The notes below the pieces were generated by a model that did not search any database, was not told the DNA's origin, and saw only the letters and a list, made by a program, of their open reading frames with translations. From NCBI RefSeq assembly GCF_014636475.1, contig NZ_BMEL01000005.1, positions 124,001-188,000 of the forward strand: a stretch of DNA of 64,000 nt. The letters run 5' to 3'. Source of the stretch: Halobacillus andaensis. Lineage in GTDB: Bacteria; Bacillota; Bacilli; Bacillales; Halobacillaceae. The position numbers and the translations under genes were made by a program. Shown piece by piece: positions 1-9,381 of the stretch (its first letter is position 1; every line of letters begins with the position of its first letter).

Positions 1-27
1 TTTTCAAATGCTTCACTTCCTTTCAAT

Positions 28-999
28 TTAAGCGTTCGTCACATCTCTTTTTGTAAAAAAGACCCATGCCAATCCAAGAAAAATAATTAAGTAGGCAATC
101 AAAACAGTGATTGAAAACCCTAGAGTTAAACCAGAAATCATCGGGGTTCCGGTGAAAAACTGATTTAAATCTGTATTTGCAAATAAGATATACTTTGCCC
201 ACTCTTGATTTGCAAAAAAGCCAACTATGGTATTCCCGGACATCATGAGAAAAATAGCTACCCCAATGGCTAATGCACTATTTCTAAATACAGTCGAAAT
301 CATAAAGGCAAATGTGGCCATCATTACTAAATTAACAGAACTTAACAAGTACTGTGAAGCTGTATGCTGAAAAATAGGCGCCTCTTGAACTTCACCATCC
401 TTCATAAACAAGTAAGGTTCATTTATACTGGCAAAGCCAAATAAAAGCGAACCCGTAATGAAGGATAACACATAGAGAAATAAGAGCATCGTTATGGCAT
501 AGACAAGAACCGAAACATATTTCGCAGCTAATATTTTCGTACGAGATATAGGACGGATCAATAATAATTTAATTGTACCCCATTTGAACTCGTTTGCAAT
601 AATACTTGCTGCAACAATAATCGTTAATAAACTTATGAGTGATATATTGCTTCGATTTTCTTGGACAAAATTCCATGCATCATAGTCATCTGGTGGAATT
701 TCATGATCTAGACGGTATTGGTTCATAGCTATGGTCTCTTCATTCATACCGGAAAATCCAGGTTCTTTATCGATTTCTTGTTGAAGCTGTTCATTTTCTG
801 CTTGTAACTGTTCTTCCCAATTTTCACTGGGCTCGCCGGAGTCCTCCATTAACATTCCATCTACTTTAAAAAACACACCGATGCCTACCACTAAAACAGC
901 TAAGATGATCAACATGACCCAAGTAGCGGTTTGGGAATACATTTTCATTTGCTCATTTTTAATAAGCTGAATAAAGTTATTCAATAGCTCCCTCTCCAA
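28..999 (-). CDS. ABC-2 type exporter permease
   Basis: Membrane subunit of an ABC exporter; substrate unknown. The 323-aa protein has one N-terminal membrane segment (about residues 25-45), then an extracytoplasmic acidic, Gln/Glu-rich stretch (about 50-110), then five or so hydrophobic segments in the C-terminal two thirds. This is the layout of ABC-2/BcrB-like permeases. Its start lies inside the end of the upstream ATPase gene (23-nt overlap), so the two are translationally coupled and surely form one transporter. Such pairs in Bacillaceae often handle peptide antibiotics or lantibiotic immunity, but nothing here fixes the substrate. Confidence 0.85.
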   Translation of the reverse strand: MERELLNNFIQLIKNEQMKMYSQTATWVMLIILAVLVVGIGVFFKVDGMLMEDSGEPSENWEEQLQAENEQLQQEIDKEPGFSGMNEETIAMNQYRLDHEIPPDDYDAWNFVQENRSNISLISLLTIIVAASIIANEFKWGTIKLLLIRPISRTKILAAKYVSVLVYAITMLLFLYVLSFITGSLLFGFASINEPYLFMKDGEVQEAPIFQHTASQYLLSSVNLVMMATFAFMISTVFRNSALAIGVAIFLMMSGNTIVGFFANQEWAKYILFANTDLNQFFTGTPMISGLTLGFSITVLIAYLIIFLGLAWVFFTKRDVTNA

Positions 1000-1900
1000 T
1001 CAAATTTAAGAATTTATCCTCTAAAGTAGATCGAGAGACTGTCACGCCGTAAATGTTAATATTGTGCTCTACTAACTTCTGGACAATTGACGGCAGTTCT
1101 TCACGTTTTGCTGTAAATATAAGTTGTCCCCCTTGAGTCGTTACCTTTCCATTCACAGCTTCTTTTAGCACGCCTTGCGCTTCGTTAATAGGTTCAGCTT
1201 CAAGGAAAACTTCTTTTTTATCCGTCTCTTCAAGGGCATCGTTCACGGATTGCATCGAAATCAGTTCGCCATTTTTAATAATGCCAATTCGATCACACAT
1301 GAGTTCCATCTCAGATAAAATATGACTCGAAACGATGACAGCCACTCCTTCTTCAGAAGCCAGCCGTCTTATGTAAGCACGAATTTCACGAATGCCCGAA
1401 GGGTCTAACCCGTTTGTGGGTTCATCTAAAATGAGGATGGACGGTTTATGTAAAAGGGCTTGTGCGATCCCCAGCCTTTGCCTCATTCCTAAAGAATACT
1501 TCGACACTTTTTCGTTTATCCTATTTTCTAAGCCAACTAATTGAACGACCTCATCGATCCGTTCCTTTGTGATACCAGGAACCATACGAGCATAGTGGAC
1601 CAAGTTTTTACGGCCGCTCATGAAAGGATACATTTCTGGATTTTCAACAATGGCTCCTACGTGCTGAATCGCTTCTTTAAAATTCTTTTTAACACTATGG
1701 CCTTGTATGTATACATCACCTTCACTCATTCGCATCAGCCCTGCCATCATACGGATCGTCGTCGTTTTACCCGCCCCATTAGGTCCGAGAAAGCCGAATA
1801 CTTCTCCGCTTTGAATCGAAAAATTAAGTCCCTTAATAATCGGCTTGCCTTTAATCGTTTTCTTTAGATTCTTTAACTCCATGATCGATTCCGACATCAC
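977..1900 (-). CDS. ABC exporter ATP-binding protein
   Basis: Energises the permease encoded just downstream. The 307-aa protein has a Walker A (GPNGAGKTTT, about residue 40), the signature YSLGMRQR (about 136), Walker B ILDEPTNGLDP (about 157-167) and the switch His in SSHIL. A C-terminal domain of about 90 residues is typical of BcrA/CcmA-like exporter ATPases. The start is GTG or the ATG next to it, after a GGGAGG ribosome site. First gene of a two-gene minus-strand operon. Confidence 0.9.
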   Translation of the reverse strand: MMSESIMELKNLKKTIKGKPIIKGLNFSIQSGEVFGFLGPNGAGKTTTIRMMAGLMRMSEGDVYIQGHSVKKNFKEAIQHVGAIVENPEMYPFMSGRKNLVHYARMVPGITKERIDEVVQLVGLENRINEKVSKYSLGMRQRLGIAQALLHKPSILILDEPTNGLDPSGIREIRAYIRRLASEEGVAVIVSSHILSEMELMCDRIGIIKNGELISMQSVNDALEETDKKEVFLEAEPINEAQGVLKEAVNGKVTTQGGQLIFTAKREELPSIVQKLVEHNINIYGVTVSRSTLEDKFLNLIGEGAIE

Positions 1901-2067
1901 CTAATAACCTCCCTCTCGCAATCACTACCTATTCTACGAATGAAAACCTCAAGCGTTTCAAACAAGGACACTATTTTTACAATACATACCAGTTCCACCT
2001 CTCATAATGGATTAAGCTCGTTTTATTTGATAAAATTTAAGCAAAGTGAAAAAGGGAGGGACTATGA

Positions 2068-3198
2068 ATGAAAATCGTGTCTATTGAACCGACGCCGAGT
2101 CCTCACTCAATGAAAGTGAACGTGAACGAAGAACTTCCTTTTGGGGAAAGTTTAAATTATAAACAAGGGGATTCACTTGAAGATGCTCCTGCCTATGTTT
2201 CCGCGCTTTTTGAGATTAATGGGGTGAAAGGTCTTTATCGCGTAGCTGATTTCATCGCTTTAGAACGCAGCGCAAAAACCCCTTGGGAGGATATCCTGCC
2301 AGAGGTGCGCAGCATATTTGGATCAGAACAGCCTGTAGAACACACACCTTCAAACTCAAAGCCTGATGATTCTTTTGGTGAAGTAAAAGTGTTCGTGCAA
2401 ATGTTCCGCGGGATCCCGATGCAAGTGAAACTAGAAGAAAATGATGAAGAAAAAAGGGTCGGACTTCCTGATCGATTTATGGCAGCTTCCATGAAGGCTG
2501 CCCCAGCATCTCCGAATATGATTATGGAACGTAAATGGATAGAACAAAACCCTCGCTACGGAGCGCCCGATGAAATAGGCGAACAAGTGAAGGAAGAGTT
2601 ATCAGCCAGTTACGACGATCAACGGTTAGAAGCTCTTGTTAAACAAGCGTTTGACCAAGATACACCAGAGCCCGTGGAGTCAAGCGCTCCAAAGGTTTCA
2701 TTAGAAACGTTAGATGATCCAGATTGGAAGGTGCGATATGCTGCTCTCGACCGTATGGATCCAACCATCGAAGATTTACCGGTGTTAGAAAAAGCACTAA
2801 GCGATGATAAAGCTTCTATCCGCCGACTAGCCACCGCTTATCTGGGTATGATTGAAGAACCCGAAGTTTTACCATACTTGTATAAAGCGTTGGAAGACAA
2901 AACGGTGACTGTACGCCGAACAGCAGGTGATTGTTTATCTGATTTAGGGTTTAAAGAAGCGATGCCGCACGTCATTGAAACGCTACAAGACTCTAACCGT
3001 CTCGTTCGCTGGAGAGCCGCCATGTTTCTTTATGAGCTGGGTGATGAAACGGCTTTACCTGCCTTGAAAAAAGCAAGCGACGACCCCGAGTTCGAAGTGC
3101 GCTTGCAAATTAACATGGCCATTGAACGAATTGAAGGCGGCGAAGAAGCTAAAGGTTCCGTTTGGCATCAGATGACCCAAGCTACGAAACAAAAATAA
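2068..3198 (+). CDS. cvfC: CvfC-like protein: Nfu N-terminal domain plus HEAT repeats
   Basis: A 376-aa cytosolic protein of the 'conserved virulence factor C' family. The first 85 or so residues resemble the N-terminal (scaffold/chaperone-like) domain of Nfu iron-sulfur proteins, without a CxxC cluster site. The middle is acidic linker, and residues 210-350 are HEAT/PBS-lyase-type helical repeats (units such as D-DWKVRYAAL and D-VRRTAGDCL). A GGGAGGG ribosome site lies 7 nt before the ATG. brxA follows after 16 nt, so the pair is probably co-transcribed and may serve thiol or Fe-S homeostasis. Precise biochemical role is unknown. Confidence 0.8.
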   Translation: MKIVSIEPTPSPHSMKVNVNEELPFGESLNYKQGDSLEDAPAYVSALFEINGVKGLYRVADFIALERSAKTPWEDILPEVRSIFGSEQPVEHTPSNSKPDDSFGEVKVFVQMFRGIPMQVKLEENDEEKRVGLPDRFMAASMKAAPASPNMIMERKWIEQNPRYGAPDEIGEQVKEELSASYDDQRLEALVKQAFDQDTPEPVESSAPKVSLETLDDPDWKVRYAALDRMDPTIEDLPVLEKALSDDKASIRRLATAYLGMIEEPEVLPYLYKALEDKTVTVRRTAGDCLSDLGFKEAMPHVIETLQDSNRLVRWRAAMFLYELGDETALPALKKASDDPEFEVRLQINMAIERIEGGEEAKGSVWHQMTQATKQK

Positions 3199-3214
3199 TG
3201 AGGAGGTTGTATCA

Positions 3215-3643
3215 ATGAATCCATATGAAGCTTATATGAAAGAAATTTCCCAGCCGATGCGTGATGAACTAACAAACGCTGGTTTTACCGAACTTACAAC
3301 ACCAGAAGAAGTAGACGAATTTATCGGCGGTACTGAAGGTACGGCTTTAGTCGTTATTAATTCTGTATGTGGATGTGCTGCAGGGTTGGCGCGTCCCTCT
3401 GCACGTGAATCTCTTGCTGCTGAGAAAAAACCAGATCAACTTGTTACCGTTTTTGCCGGTCAGGATCGCGAGGCGACAAGCCGCATGAGAGATTACTTTG
3501 AAGGATATGAACCTTCTTCTCCTTCCATGGCACTGCTTAAAAATGGACAAGTGGTCCATTTTATCCCTCGCGAAGAAATCGAGGATCATGACGTTGAAGA
3601 AATCGTAGAGAATTTGACTAACGCTTACAAGCAGCACTGTTAA
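3215..3643 (+). CDS. brxA: Bacilliredoxin BrxA (YphP family)
   Basis: Removes bacillithiol from bacillithiolated protein cysteines during oxidative or hypochlorite stress. The 142-aa thioredoxin-fold protein carries the family CGC active site (SVCGCAAG, Cys52 and Cys54) and a Cys at the extreme C-terminus. The ending (QHC) and the EPSSPSMALLK stretch match BrxA/YphP rather than BrxB/YqiW. GAGGAGG ribosome site. It lies directly behind the cvfC-like gene. Presence of a bacilliredoxin implies that the host makes bacillithiol. Confidence 0.92.
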   Translation: MNPYEAYMKEISQPMRDELTNAGFTELTTPEEVDEFIGGTEGTALVVINSVCGCAAGLARPSARESLAAEKKPDQLVTVFAGQDREATSRMRDYFEGYEPSSPSMALLKNGQVVHFIPREEIEDHDVEEIVENLTNAYKQHC

Positions 3644-3652
3644 TAAGTTAAA

Positions 3653-3948
3653 AGAGGCCGGGACATAAATAAAACAATTGTGTCAAAAACGAACGATAAA
3701 AAATTGAACCGTATAAACGCAGATCATTAGCGTAGTCAAAATGCGAAGATTCCTGGGACAGCGCGAGTCGAAGATCCCGCAGGAAAGCGCTCTTTGCTTT
3801 CTGAGGAAGCTGAGACCGAGCCCACGGAAAGCGAAGTATTTTGACGGAGCGATGGTGAAAATCCTTTCTTGAATTTAAATAATCCGAACTGATTTCAATA
3901 GAATCGTTCGGATTATTTTATATTTTATTCAGTTTTGTCCCAATCTCT
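3653..3948. repeat. Palindromic intergenic element, family B, copy 1
   Basis: Fills the gap between brxA and the lacI-type gene. Its ends are imperfect inverted repeats: AGAGGCCGGGACA at the left and TGTCCCAATCTCT at the right. It shares long stretches with the copy near 59.4 kb (ATAAACGCAGATSATTAGCGTAG, written here with one ambiguity) and with the 14.4 kb copy (CTTTGCTTTC, GAAAGCGAAGTA). The right part contains a strong hairpin that can serve brxA as terminator. No coding potential is credible. Confidence 0.7.
3877..3925 (+). terminator. Hairpin terminator inside family B element
   Basis: A 13-bp perfect stem AAATAATCCGAAC / GTTCGGATTATTT with a 16-nt loop, followed by a T/A-rich run. Likely ends the cvfC-brxA transcript. 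Nearly the same hairpin sits in the element at 59.7 kb. Confidence 0.7.
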
Positions 3949-3981
3949 TTTTTTCTGTGCAAATTACCTGAAGGATATGCA

Positions 3982-4968
3982 CTAATTTTTTACGGATTTC
4001 CGTTCCACAAGTTCAGTTGATAAACTGTAGTGCCGCTCTGCTTTTTCCCCAGCCAACAGCTGAAAAATGAGATGAACAGAGAGGGCACCTGCTTCATATT
4101 TAGGCTGGCGAATTGTCGTCAGCGGAGGTGCCACATACTCTGATAGTTGAATATCATCAAATCCAACCACTGAAATATCTTCAGGAATACGAATGTTACG
4201 CTCAGAAAAAGCTTGAAGTCCACCAATAGCCATCTCATCATTCGCATAAAAAACAGCATCCGGCAAGTTTTGCTGGGCGATTAACATCTTCGTGGCCCTG
4301 TACCCGCTCTCACGCGTGAAATCTCCCGAAATTTTCAAACGAGATTGGTAGCTGACTCCATGATCTAACATCGCAGACTTGTACCCATGGAAACGTTTCT
4401 CATTATCATGAGAGTTGTAAGGACCACTCACATAGGCAATATTACGATGACCTTTATTAATTAAATGCTCAGTGGCCACATAGCCACCTTGTATATTGTC
4501 CACTTGCACCTCTAACACGAATTCACTATCGATTTCCCGATCGAGTACGACAATAGGAAAATCCTTTCGTGCGGACTTTTTAATGAGATCATCACTAATA
4601 TTATGAGCCAGAATAATAGCACCATCTACACGCTTTTCTTTTAAGAACTTCGTTGCTGTTGAGAGTTCGCCGCCAATTGAACTACAGGCAATTAAGTCAT
4701 AACCATTCGCTGACGTGACTTCCTGGACACCTTTAATTAACTCAGAATAGTAAGGCCCAGATAAATCACTTAATATCAGTGCGATCGTATTCGTTTTTGT
4801 TCGTTTTAAATCCGAGGCAAATCCGTTCTTTTGATAATTGAGCTCGATCGCAGCCTTTTGAACTTTTTCAACTGTAGCTGGGCTGACTTTCTGAATTCCA
4901 TTCAAAGCATAGGAAGCCGTAGATACGGCAACACCAGCCCGCTTTGCTACATCTTTAATCGTTGCCAT
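3982..4968 (-). CDS. LacI-family transcriptional regulator
   Basis: Local repressor of the adjoining sugar locus, by inference. The 328-aa protein begins with a LacI helix-turn-helix (TIKDVAKRAGVAVSTASYAL, about residues 3-22) and hinge, followed by a periplasmic-binding-protein-like ligand domain with FDD..S..(V/A)PPLTTIRQP near residue 275. An upstream TTG is possible, but the ATG chosen has GGGAG at 9 nt. It is the last gene of the minus-strand run SBP-permease-permease-esterase-lacI. Three GAAACGTTTC palindromes at the locus promoters are of the size and form bound by LacI-type dimers. None is found directly upstream of this gene. Confidence 0.9.
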   Translation of the reverse strand: MATIKDVAKRAGVAVSTASYALNGIQKVSPATVEKVQKAAIELNYQKNGFASDLKRTKTNTIALILSDLSGPYYSELIKGVQEVTSANGYDLIACSSIGGELSTATKFLKEKRVDGAIILAHNISDDLIKKSARKDFPIVVLDREIDSEFVLEVQVDNIQGGYVATEHLINKGHRNIAYVSGPYNSHDNEKRFHGYKSAMLDHGVSYQSRLKISGDFTRESGYRATKMLIAQQNLPDAVFYANDEMAIGGLQAFSERNIRIPEDISVVGFDDIQLSEYVAPPLTTIRQPKYEAGALSVHLIFQLLAGEKAERHYSLSTELVERKSVKN

Positions 4969-5074
4969 CCTCAAAATCTCCCGTCTATTCGAATAAGAAT
5001 GTAAGTCTTTATAACCACAACGCTCTCTACTTATAGAATATCGTTTGTCCAGTTATAATTCCAACGACTCACAT

Positions 5075-5809
5075 TCACAAGAATTCTAAAACTTGTTTAA
5101 TTTGCTGATCCCAGTATTCCCATTCGTGTCCTCCAGTACCCTCTTCAAATACTATGTTTAAACCTGATTGCTTTCCATATTGATAAAACTCTCGATTCGC
5201 TTGATAGTTATGATCTTCCGTTCCGCAAGCCTGGTATAGTTTCGGAAGACTTACACCTTCTTCAGTTAACTGATCAATTAAAGAATAAAGATCATCTTTC
5301 GTTCCTTGAATAGGCCGGTTTCCAAATATATAGGCAAAATCTTTAGGAAAAGAATCGATCCGGCTTATGATATCCAGAGACCCGGACAAACTGGCAGCTG
5401 CACTAAAACGCTCAGGATAGGTCAACGCGACTTTAAAAGCGCCATATCCTCCCATTGATAGACCCGCTACGTATTGATCTTCCCTTTCTTGCGATAGAGG
5501 AAAAAAAGACCGGGCCACCTTAGGCACCTCTTCACTTATATACGAAAAGTAATCAGGGCCGTGCTCCATATTTGTATAAAAGCTGCGATTTGCAGCCGGC
5601 ATAACGATGGCAAGTTCCCGCCCTTCTACATATCGTTCAAGCGAAGTGTTGCGCAGCCATTTACTATCATCATCAGATAACCCATGAAGCAAATATAAAG
5701 TGGGAAATCCTTTTTGTGGGACCGTAGTATGTTCTGGTAAAATCACTTTCATAGAAACATCTAAATCTAAAATTTGTGAATGGAATCGACAATCTATTCT
5801 AGCGATCAC
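5075..5809 (-). CDS. Alpha/beta-hydrolase esterase (EstA / esterase D-like)
   Basis: Probable cytosolic carboxylesterase of 244 aa. It has the nucleophile elbow GLSMGGYGA (Ser about 119), an upstream LLHGLSDDDSKW oxyanion-region motif and a C-terminal GGHEW catalytic-His motif, as in tributyrin esterase EstA and S-formylglutathione hydrolase relatives. GTG start with AAAGGAGG. It lies within the sugar-transport operon, so it may deacylate an imported oligosaccharide (acetyl, or succinyl as found on some bacterial beta-glucans). The substrate is not determined by sequence. Confidence 0.82.
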   Translation of the reverse strand: MIARIDCRFHSQILDLDVSMKVILPEHTTVPQKGFPTLYLLHGLSDDDSKWLRNTSLERYVEGRELAIVMPAANRSFYTNMEHGPDYFSYISEEVPKVARSFFPLSQEREDQYVAGLSMGGYGAFKVALTYPERFSAAASLSGSLDIISRIDSFPKDFAYIFGNRPIQGTKDDLYSLIDQLTEEGVSLPKLYQACGTEDHNYQANREFYQYGKQSGLNIVFEEGTGGHEWEYWDQQIKQVLEFL

Positions 5810-5889
5810 TTCCGCCTCCTTTATATGACCTAACGGAAAGTAGATGGGTAGATTTCTACCTTAAAATAGCTTTCAGACTTCCCATGAGC

Positions 5890-6720
5890 TTACTTAATTC
5901 CAGACATCGTAAATCCTTCCACAATATATTTCTGAAAAAATGAAAAGATTATAATAATCGGAACGACCATAAAGGCTGCACCCGCCATTTGAAGAGCAAA
6001 GTTATTAGCATACTGACCTTGAAGCAAGGATAAACCTACCGACAAAGTGTAAAGCCCTTCGTCGTTCGCGATGATAAGCGGCCACAAGAAACTATTCCAC
6101 GCTGCGATAAAAGTTAAAATCCCCTGCACCGCAAATATTGGCTTAGCGACAGGCATGATCAATCGGAAAAAGATATAAAATTCTCCAGCTCCATCGAGGC
6201 GTGCCGCTTCAATCAAGTCGGTTGGAATGGTGGTCATAAACTGGCGGAATAAAAAGATACTAAAAGCAACCGCAAGTCCAGGCAATACAATACCTGCCAT
6301 CGTATTCGTGAGACCCATTTCATTTAGCAGTAAGTAAACCGGAATCATTGTGACTTGTCCAGGGATCATCATGGTAGCAAGGACAAAGTAAAAAACCTTC
6401 TCTTTTCCACGGAAATCAAACTTTGCGAACCCATACCCTGCCATTGCATTAAACAGGAGACCGACAAATGAAAACACCACAATGATTAACGTATTTCTTA
6501 AGTACACGGCAAAGTTTAAGCTCTCAAATAAGTTCACGTAGTTTTCAAGAGTGAAGTTTTCCGGAATAATAGTCGGTGGAATGTTTAACACTTCACTCTC
6601 AGGTTTAAATGAGCTCGAAATCATCCATAAAAACGGAATCGAGACGATGATTCCTCCTATAATGAGGAGTATTGTAACTAAAGTCTTTTCAAACCTACTT
6701 TTTTTTGTAACAGTTGCCAT
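5890..6720 (-). CDS. Carbohydrate ABC transporter permease (MalG/AraQ type)
   Basis: Second membrane subunit of a CUT1-family sugar importer. The 276-aa protein has six predicted membrane helices and the EAA loop (EAARLDGAGEFYIFFRLIMP, about residues 190-210) that contacts the ATPase. It follows the partner permease after a 40-nt gap. No ATP-binding gene is present in this locus. A shared MsmX-type ATPase elsewhere in the genome presumably powers it, as is usual for bacilli. Confidence 0.92.
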   Translation of the reverse strand: MATVTKKSRFEKTLVTILLIIGGIIVSIPFLWMISSSFKPESEVLNIPPTIIPENFTLENYVNLFESLNFAVYLRNTLIIVVFSFVGLLFNAMAGYGFAKFDFRGKEKVFYFVLATMMIPGQVTMIPVYLLLNEMGLTNTMAGIVLPGLAVAFSIFLFRQFMTTIPTDLIEAARLDGAGEFYIFFRLIMPVAKPIFAVQGILTFIAAWNSFLWPLIIANDEGLYTLSVGLSLLQGQYANNFALQMAGAAFMVVPIIIIFSFFQKYIVEGFTMSGIK

Positions 6721-6760
6721 ACTTCATCAACTCCGTTACTTCTTTAAATTTCTTATCCAT

Positions 6761-7660
6761 TTAGTATTGAGTCTCAGATTTCTTAAACTTAAATTGGATC
6801 AGCGTCATGATAATAATTAATATGAATAACACAAATGAACCTGCCGCTGCATATCCAAATTGACTGTACTGGAAACCTTCTTTATAGATAAATAGAGCAA
6901 TGGAAATCGTTCCATCAAGAGGGCCTCCATCCGTCATGACAAATGGTTCTTCGAAGAATTGCATCCAGCCAATTAAAGTAGTTACGGTAACGAAAAACGT
7001 AGCGTAACTTAACAGAGGCAGTGTGACTTTAAAGAGCACTTGAAAACGGTTGGCCCCGTCAATTTCAGCAGCTTCATAGTAAGCACGCGGAATTCCTTGC
7101 AAGGCAGCAAGAAAGATAATCATGTTGATTCCAATCCCTTTCCAAACGGCTAAAATAATTAATGAGATTTTAGCAATCGTCCGCTCCTCAAGCCAAGGAA
7201 TGTTGTCCACATTAATGATAGATAAGAGATAATTAAATAACCCGTATTCCGTGTTATAAAGATAGCCCCAAATAACAGCAACGGCGATAATATTAGTAAT
7301 GGATGGCATATAGTAGACAGAACGAAACACTCTAAATAGCATATTACTTCCATAGTTCAGTAATAAGGCAATGGTGAGTGAAGAAATAATAACTAAAGGA
7401 ACACCGATTACTACGTAGAAAGCTGTATTAATTAAAGAGGTAGTAAAGGTTTCGTCGCTTACTAATTCTCTATAATTTTCTATTCCAATAAAATTAATGT
7501 TCGACCAATCCGCTAGTCCTTTCAGGTCTAAATCTGTAAAACTTATAAAAAAGGCGATAAGAATAGGGATGATACTGAACACGGTTAATAAAATGACTGC
7601 GGGCGCTATAAAAAAATAAGGATGCCGTTCTCTATACGCCTGTTTGAATATTTTCGACAT
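6761..7660 (-). CDS. Carbohydrate ABC transporter permease (MalF/UgpA type)
   Basis: First membrane subunit of the CUT1 sugar importer. About 299 aa, six membrane helices, EAA loop EAAEIDGANRFQVLFKVTLP near residue 215. I take the ATG with AAGGTGG 6 nt upstream. A further in-frame ATG 30 nt upstream lacks a ribosome site. A 148-nt gap separates it from the solute-binding protein gene, longer than the other gaps in this operon. Confidence 0.9.
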   Translation of the reverse strand: MSKIFKQAYRERHPYFFIAPAVILLTVFSIIPILIAFFISFTDLDLKGLADWSNINFIGIENYRELVSDETFTTSLINTAFYVVIGVPLVIISSLTIALLLNYGSNMLFRVFRSVYYMPSITNIIAVAVIWGYLYNTEYGLFNYLLSIINVDNIPWLEERTIAKISLIILAVWKGIGINMIIFLAALQGIPRAYYEAAEIDGANRFQVLFKVTLPLLSYATFFVTVTTLIGWMQFFEEPFVMTDGGPLDGTISIALFIYKEGFQYSQFGYAAAGSFVLFILIIIMTLIQFKFKKSETQY

Positions 7661-7808
7661 GTTATCCCACCTTACGAAATCTGCGCTCATTTAAAAAATA
7701 AAGATGAATACGGGGGACCGTTCATGAATACGAACCATACCCATAACCTGATCCTCTCCATATCCATCTCTCGTTCTGAGCGTTCGTGAATAGACTTGTT
7801 CTTATGTC

Positions 7809-9059
7809 TTATTCAGCTAATAACCCCTCAGCTTTTTCATTAAAGTTTGCCATTTCTTCTTCCACATCTGCACCACCAACATTAATTCTTTCAATACTGT
7901 CTAATAACTCTTGAGTTAACTGATCCCACTCTTCAATTTGCGGACCTGGCTGAGCATCTTCCAGCTGACGGCCGAACGTAGCGTACATTGGATCATCCTG
8001 CAATAGTGGATCCTCCCATGCTTCGGTACGGGATGGTAAAGTGTTAGACATCTCTAACCACTCCAACTGTGTTTCTGTCTCATTAATGTAAGACAGGAAC
8101 TCTAAAGATTCATCTACCTTTTCGGTGTTATGGAAGATTGAGAAGTTAGCTCCCCCAATACTGGATGTACCTTTTTCTTGTTCAGGCATTACAGCCGTTC
8201 CCCACTGCCCTTCAATATCAGGAGCTTGATCATTTAACACACTAATCATCCATGGACCGCTGAAGAACATCGGCTTGGTTCCTTTTTCAAAAGCTTTGGT
8301 GATATCTTCACCTTCTGAAGTTTGACTGATTCCTTCATCAAAGAAACTGTGATAGTATTCAATCGCTCCTACAAATTCCTCGCCGTCAAAGTTAAAATCG
8401 CCGTTTTCTGCTTCTTCCTCACTTACTTCATAACCATTCTGCCAGGCAAAAATAAATGGAGTGATTTGATCATTCTGGTCAATATCTAACCCATAATCGT
8501 CTTCACTACGGTCAGCCAGCTGGCTTGAAGCATCTTTTAACTCATCCCAAGTAGCAGGGGCCTCATCGTAGCCAACTTCTTCGAGAAGATCCTCACGGTA
8601 GTAAAGAACACGGCTTTCTACGTACCATGGGATACCAATTTGTTGACCGTCGTATTGCATCGTTTCTCTTGCACCTTCAAAATAGTTATCAGGTTCAAAC
8701 TCAGGATAGTCATCCGTGTGCTCTGATAGATCCAACATCGCTCCCGCTTCAGCAAACTCAGGCACCCATGTGGTTCCTAATTGGAATACATCTGGTCCAT
8801 CTTGTGAAGCTACAGCCGTTAGGAGTTTATCGTGAGCACTTTCCCAAGGGATGGCTTGTACCTCTACTTTAATGTCATCTTCGTTTTCTTCTTCAAACTT
8901 CTCAGCTAACTCTTTTAGCTGCTTACCTTCTTCTCCCATCGCCCATACGGAAATGGTTTTATCATCATCTCCAGAAGCGTCATCGCTCCCACCACAAGCA
9001 CCAAGGAACATAGACATTGTCATAACAGAAGCCAATGCAATTTTCTTCGTTTTTTTCAT
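7809..9059 (-). CDS. Sugar ABC transporter solute-binding lipoprotein
   Basis: Captures the oligosaccharide outside the membrane and delivers it to the two permeases. The 416-aa protein starts with a lipoprotein signal (lipobox LGAC, Cys22) followed by an acidic Gly/Asp linker and a family-1 extracellular binding domain (motifs DVFQLGTTWVPEFA, MFFSGPWMIS). First gene of the operon. A GAAACGTTTC operator lies 41 nt upstream of the start. Gene order and partners resemble the sophorooligosaccharide-binding protein of Listeria beta-1,2-glucan loci, but the ligand is inferred. Confidence 0.92.
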   Translation of the reverse strand: MKKTKKIALASVMTMSMFLGACGGSDDASGDDDKTISVWAMGEEGKQLKELAEKFEEENEDDIKVEVQAIPWESAHDKLLTAVASQDGPDVFQLGTTWVPEFAEAGAMLDLSEHTDDYPEFEPDNYFEGARETMQYDGQQIGIPWYVESRVLYYREDLLEEVGYDEAPATWDELKDASSQLADRSEDDYGLDIDQNDQITPFIFAWQNGYEVSEEEAENGDFNFDGEEFVGAIEYYHSFFDEGISQTSEGEDITKAFEKGTKPMFFSGPWMISVLNDQAPDIEGQWGTAVMPEQEKGTSSIGGANFSIFHNTEKVDESLEFLSYINETETQLEWLEMSNTLPSRTEAWEDPLLQDDPMYATFGRQLEDAQPGPQIEEWDQLTQELLDSIERINVGGADVEEEMANFNEKAEGLLAE

Positions 9060-9099
9060 TACACCTTACCCCTTTTCAATTATATTTACAAAGTTAATT

Positions 9100-9109
9100 G
9101 AAACGTTTC
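9100..9109. promoter_or_regulatory. Operator GAAACGTTTC upstream of the solute-binding protein
   Basis: Perfect 10-bp palindrome GAAACGTTTC, 41 nt before the solute-binding protein start. On the minus strand it reads TCGAAACGTTTCAA, almost the same extended sequence as the two plus-strand copies in this locus. The half-sites are one base closer than in the CcpA cre consensus, which suggests the locus LacI protein as the binder. Confidence 0.65.
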
Positions 9110-9344
9110 GATAACTTGATTGTAATCAATTCTGTATCCGCTTTCAATACTTTTTTCTAAATTTTTTTACATTTTATCGATTTTTTATCGATTTAGTAAT
9201 GAATTTTATTCTATTCACAATAAAAAACCCTATAGTAAAAAGGTTTTTGTCTCTATTTTCACAATGTAACCACGTTCTTTGGCACAGTAAAATTATGTTT
9301 GACTCACCAGAGGAAAGCACTTATACTCCAACTATATCAAATTC

Positions 9345-9354
9345 GAAACGTTTC
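9345..9354. promoter_or_regulatory. Operator GAAACGTTTC upstream of the GH3 beta-glucosidase
   Basis: Second perfect palindrome, in the context TTCGAAACGTTTCAC, 27 nt before the ATG of the beta-glucosidase gene and just upstream of its ribosome site. Repression here would block the promoter or the early transcript. Confidence 0.65.
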
Positions 9355-9381
9355 ACTATTCATGATGCAGGAGGTCTCTAT

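Noticed and set aside
1541-1867. 108-codon plus-strand frame
   Set aside because: Lies antisense within the ABC ATPase gene, whose motifs are intact.
7661-7808. Regulatory stem-loop between solute-binding protein and permease genes
   Set aside because: Such loops are common for abundant binding proteins, but I see only short weak pairings and a CGTATTCAT direct repeat here.
9199-9381. 61-codon N-terminal extension of the GH3 enzyme
   Set aside because: No ribosome site, the extension crosses the operator, and the shorter form has AGGAGG and matches the family length.
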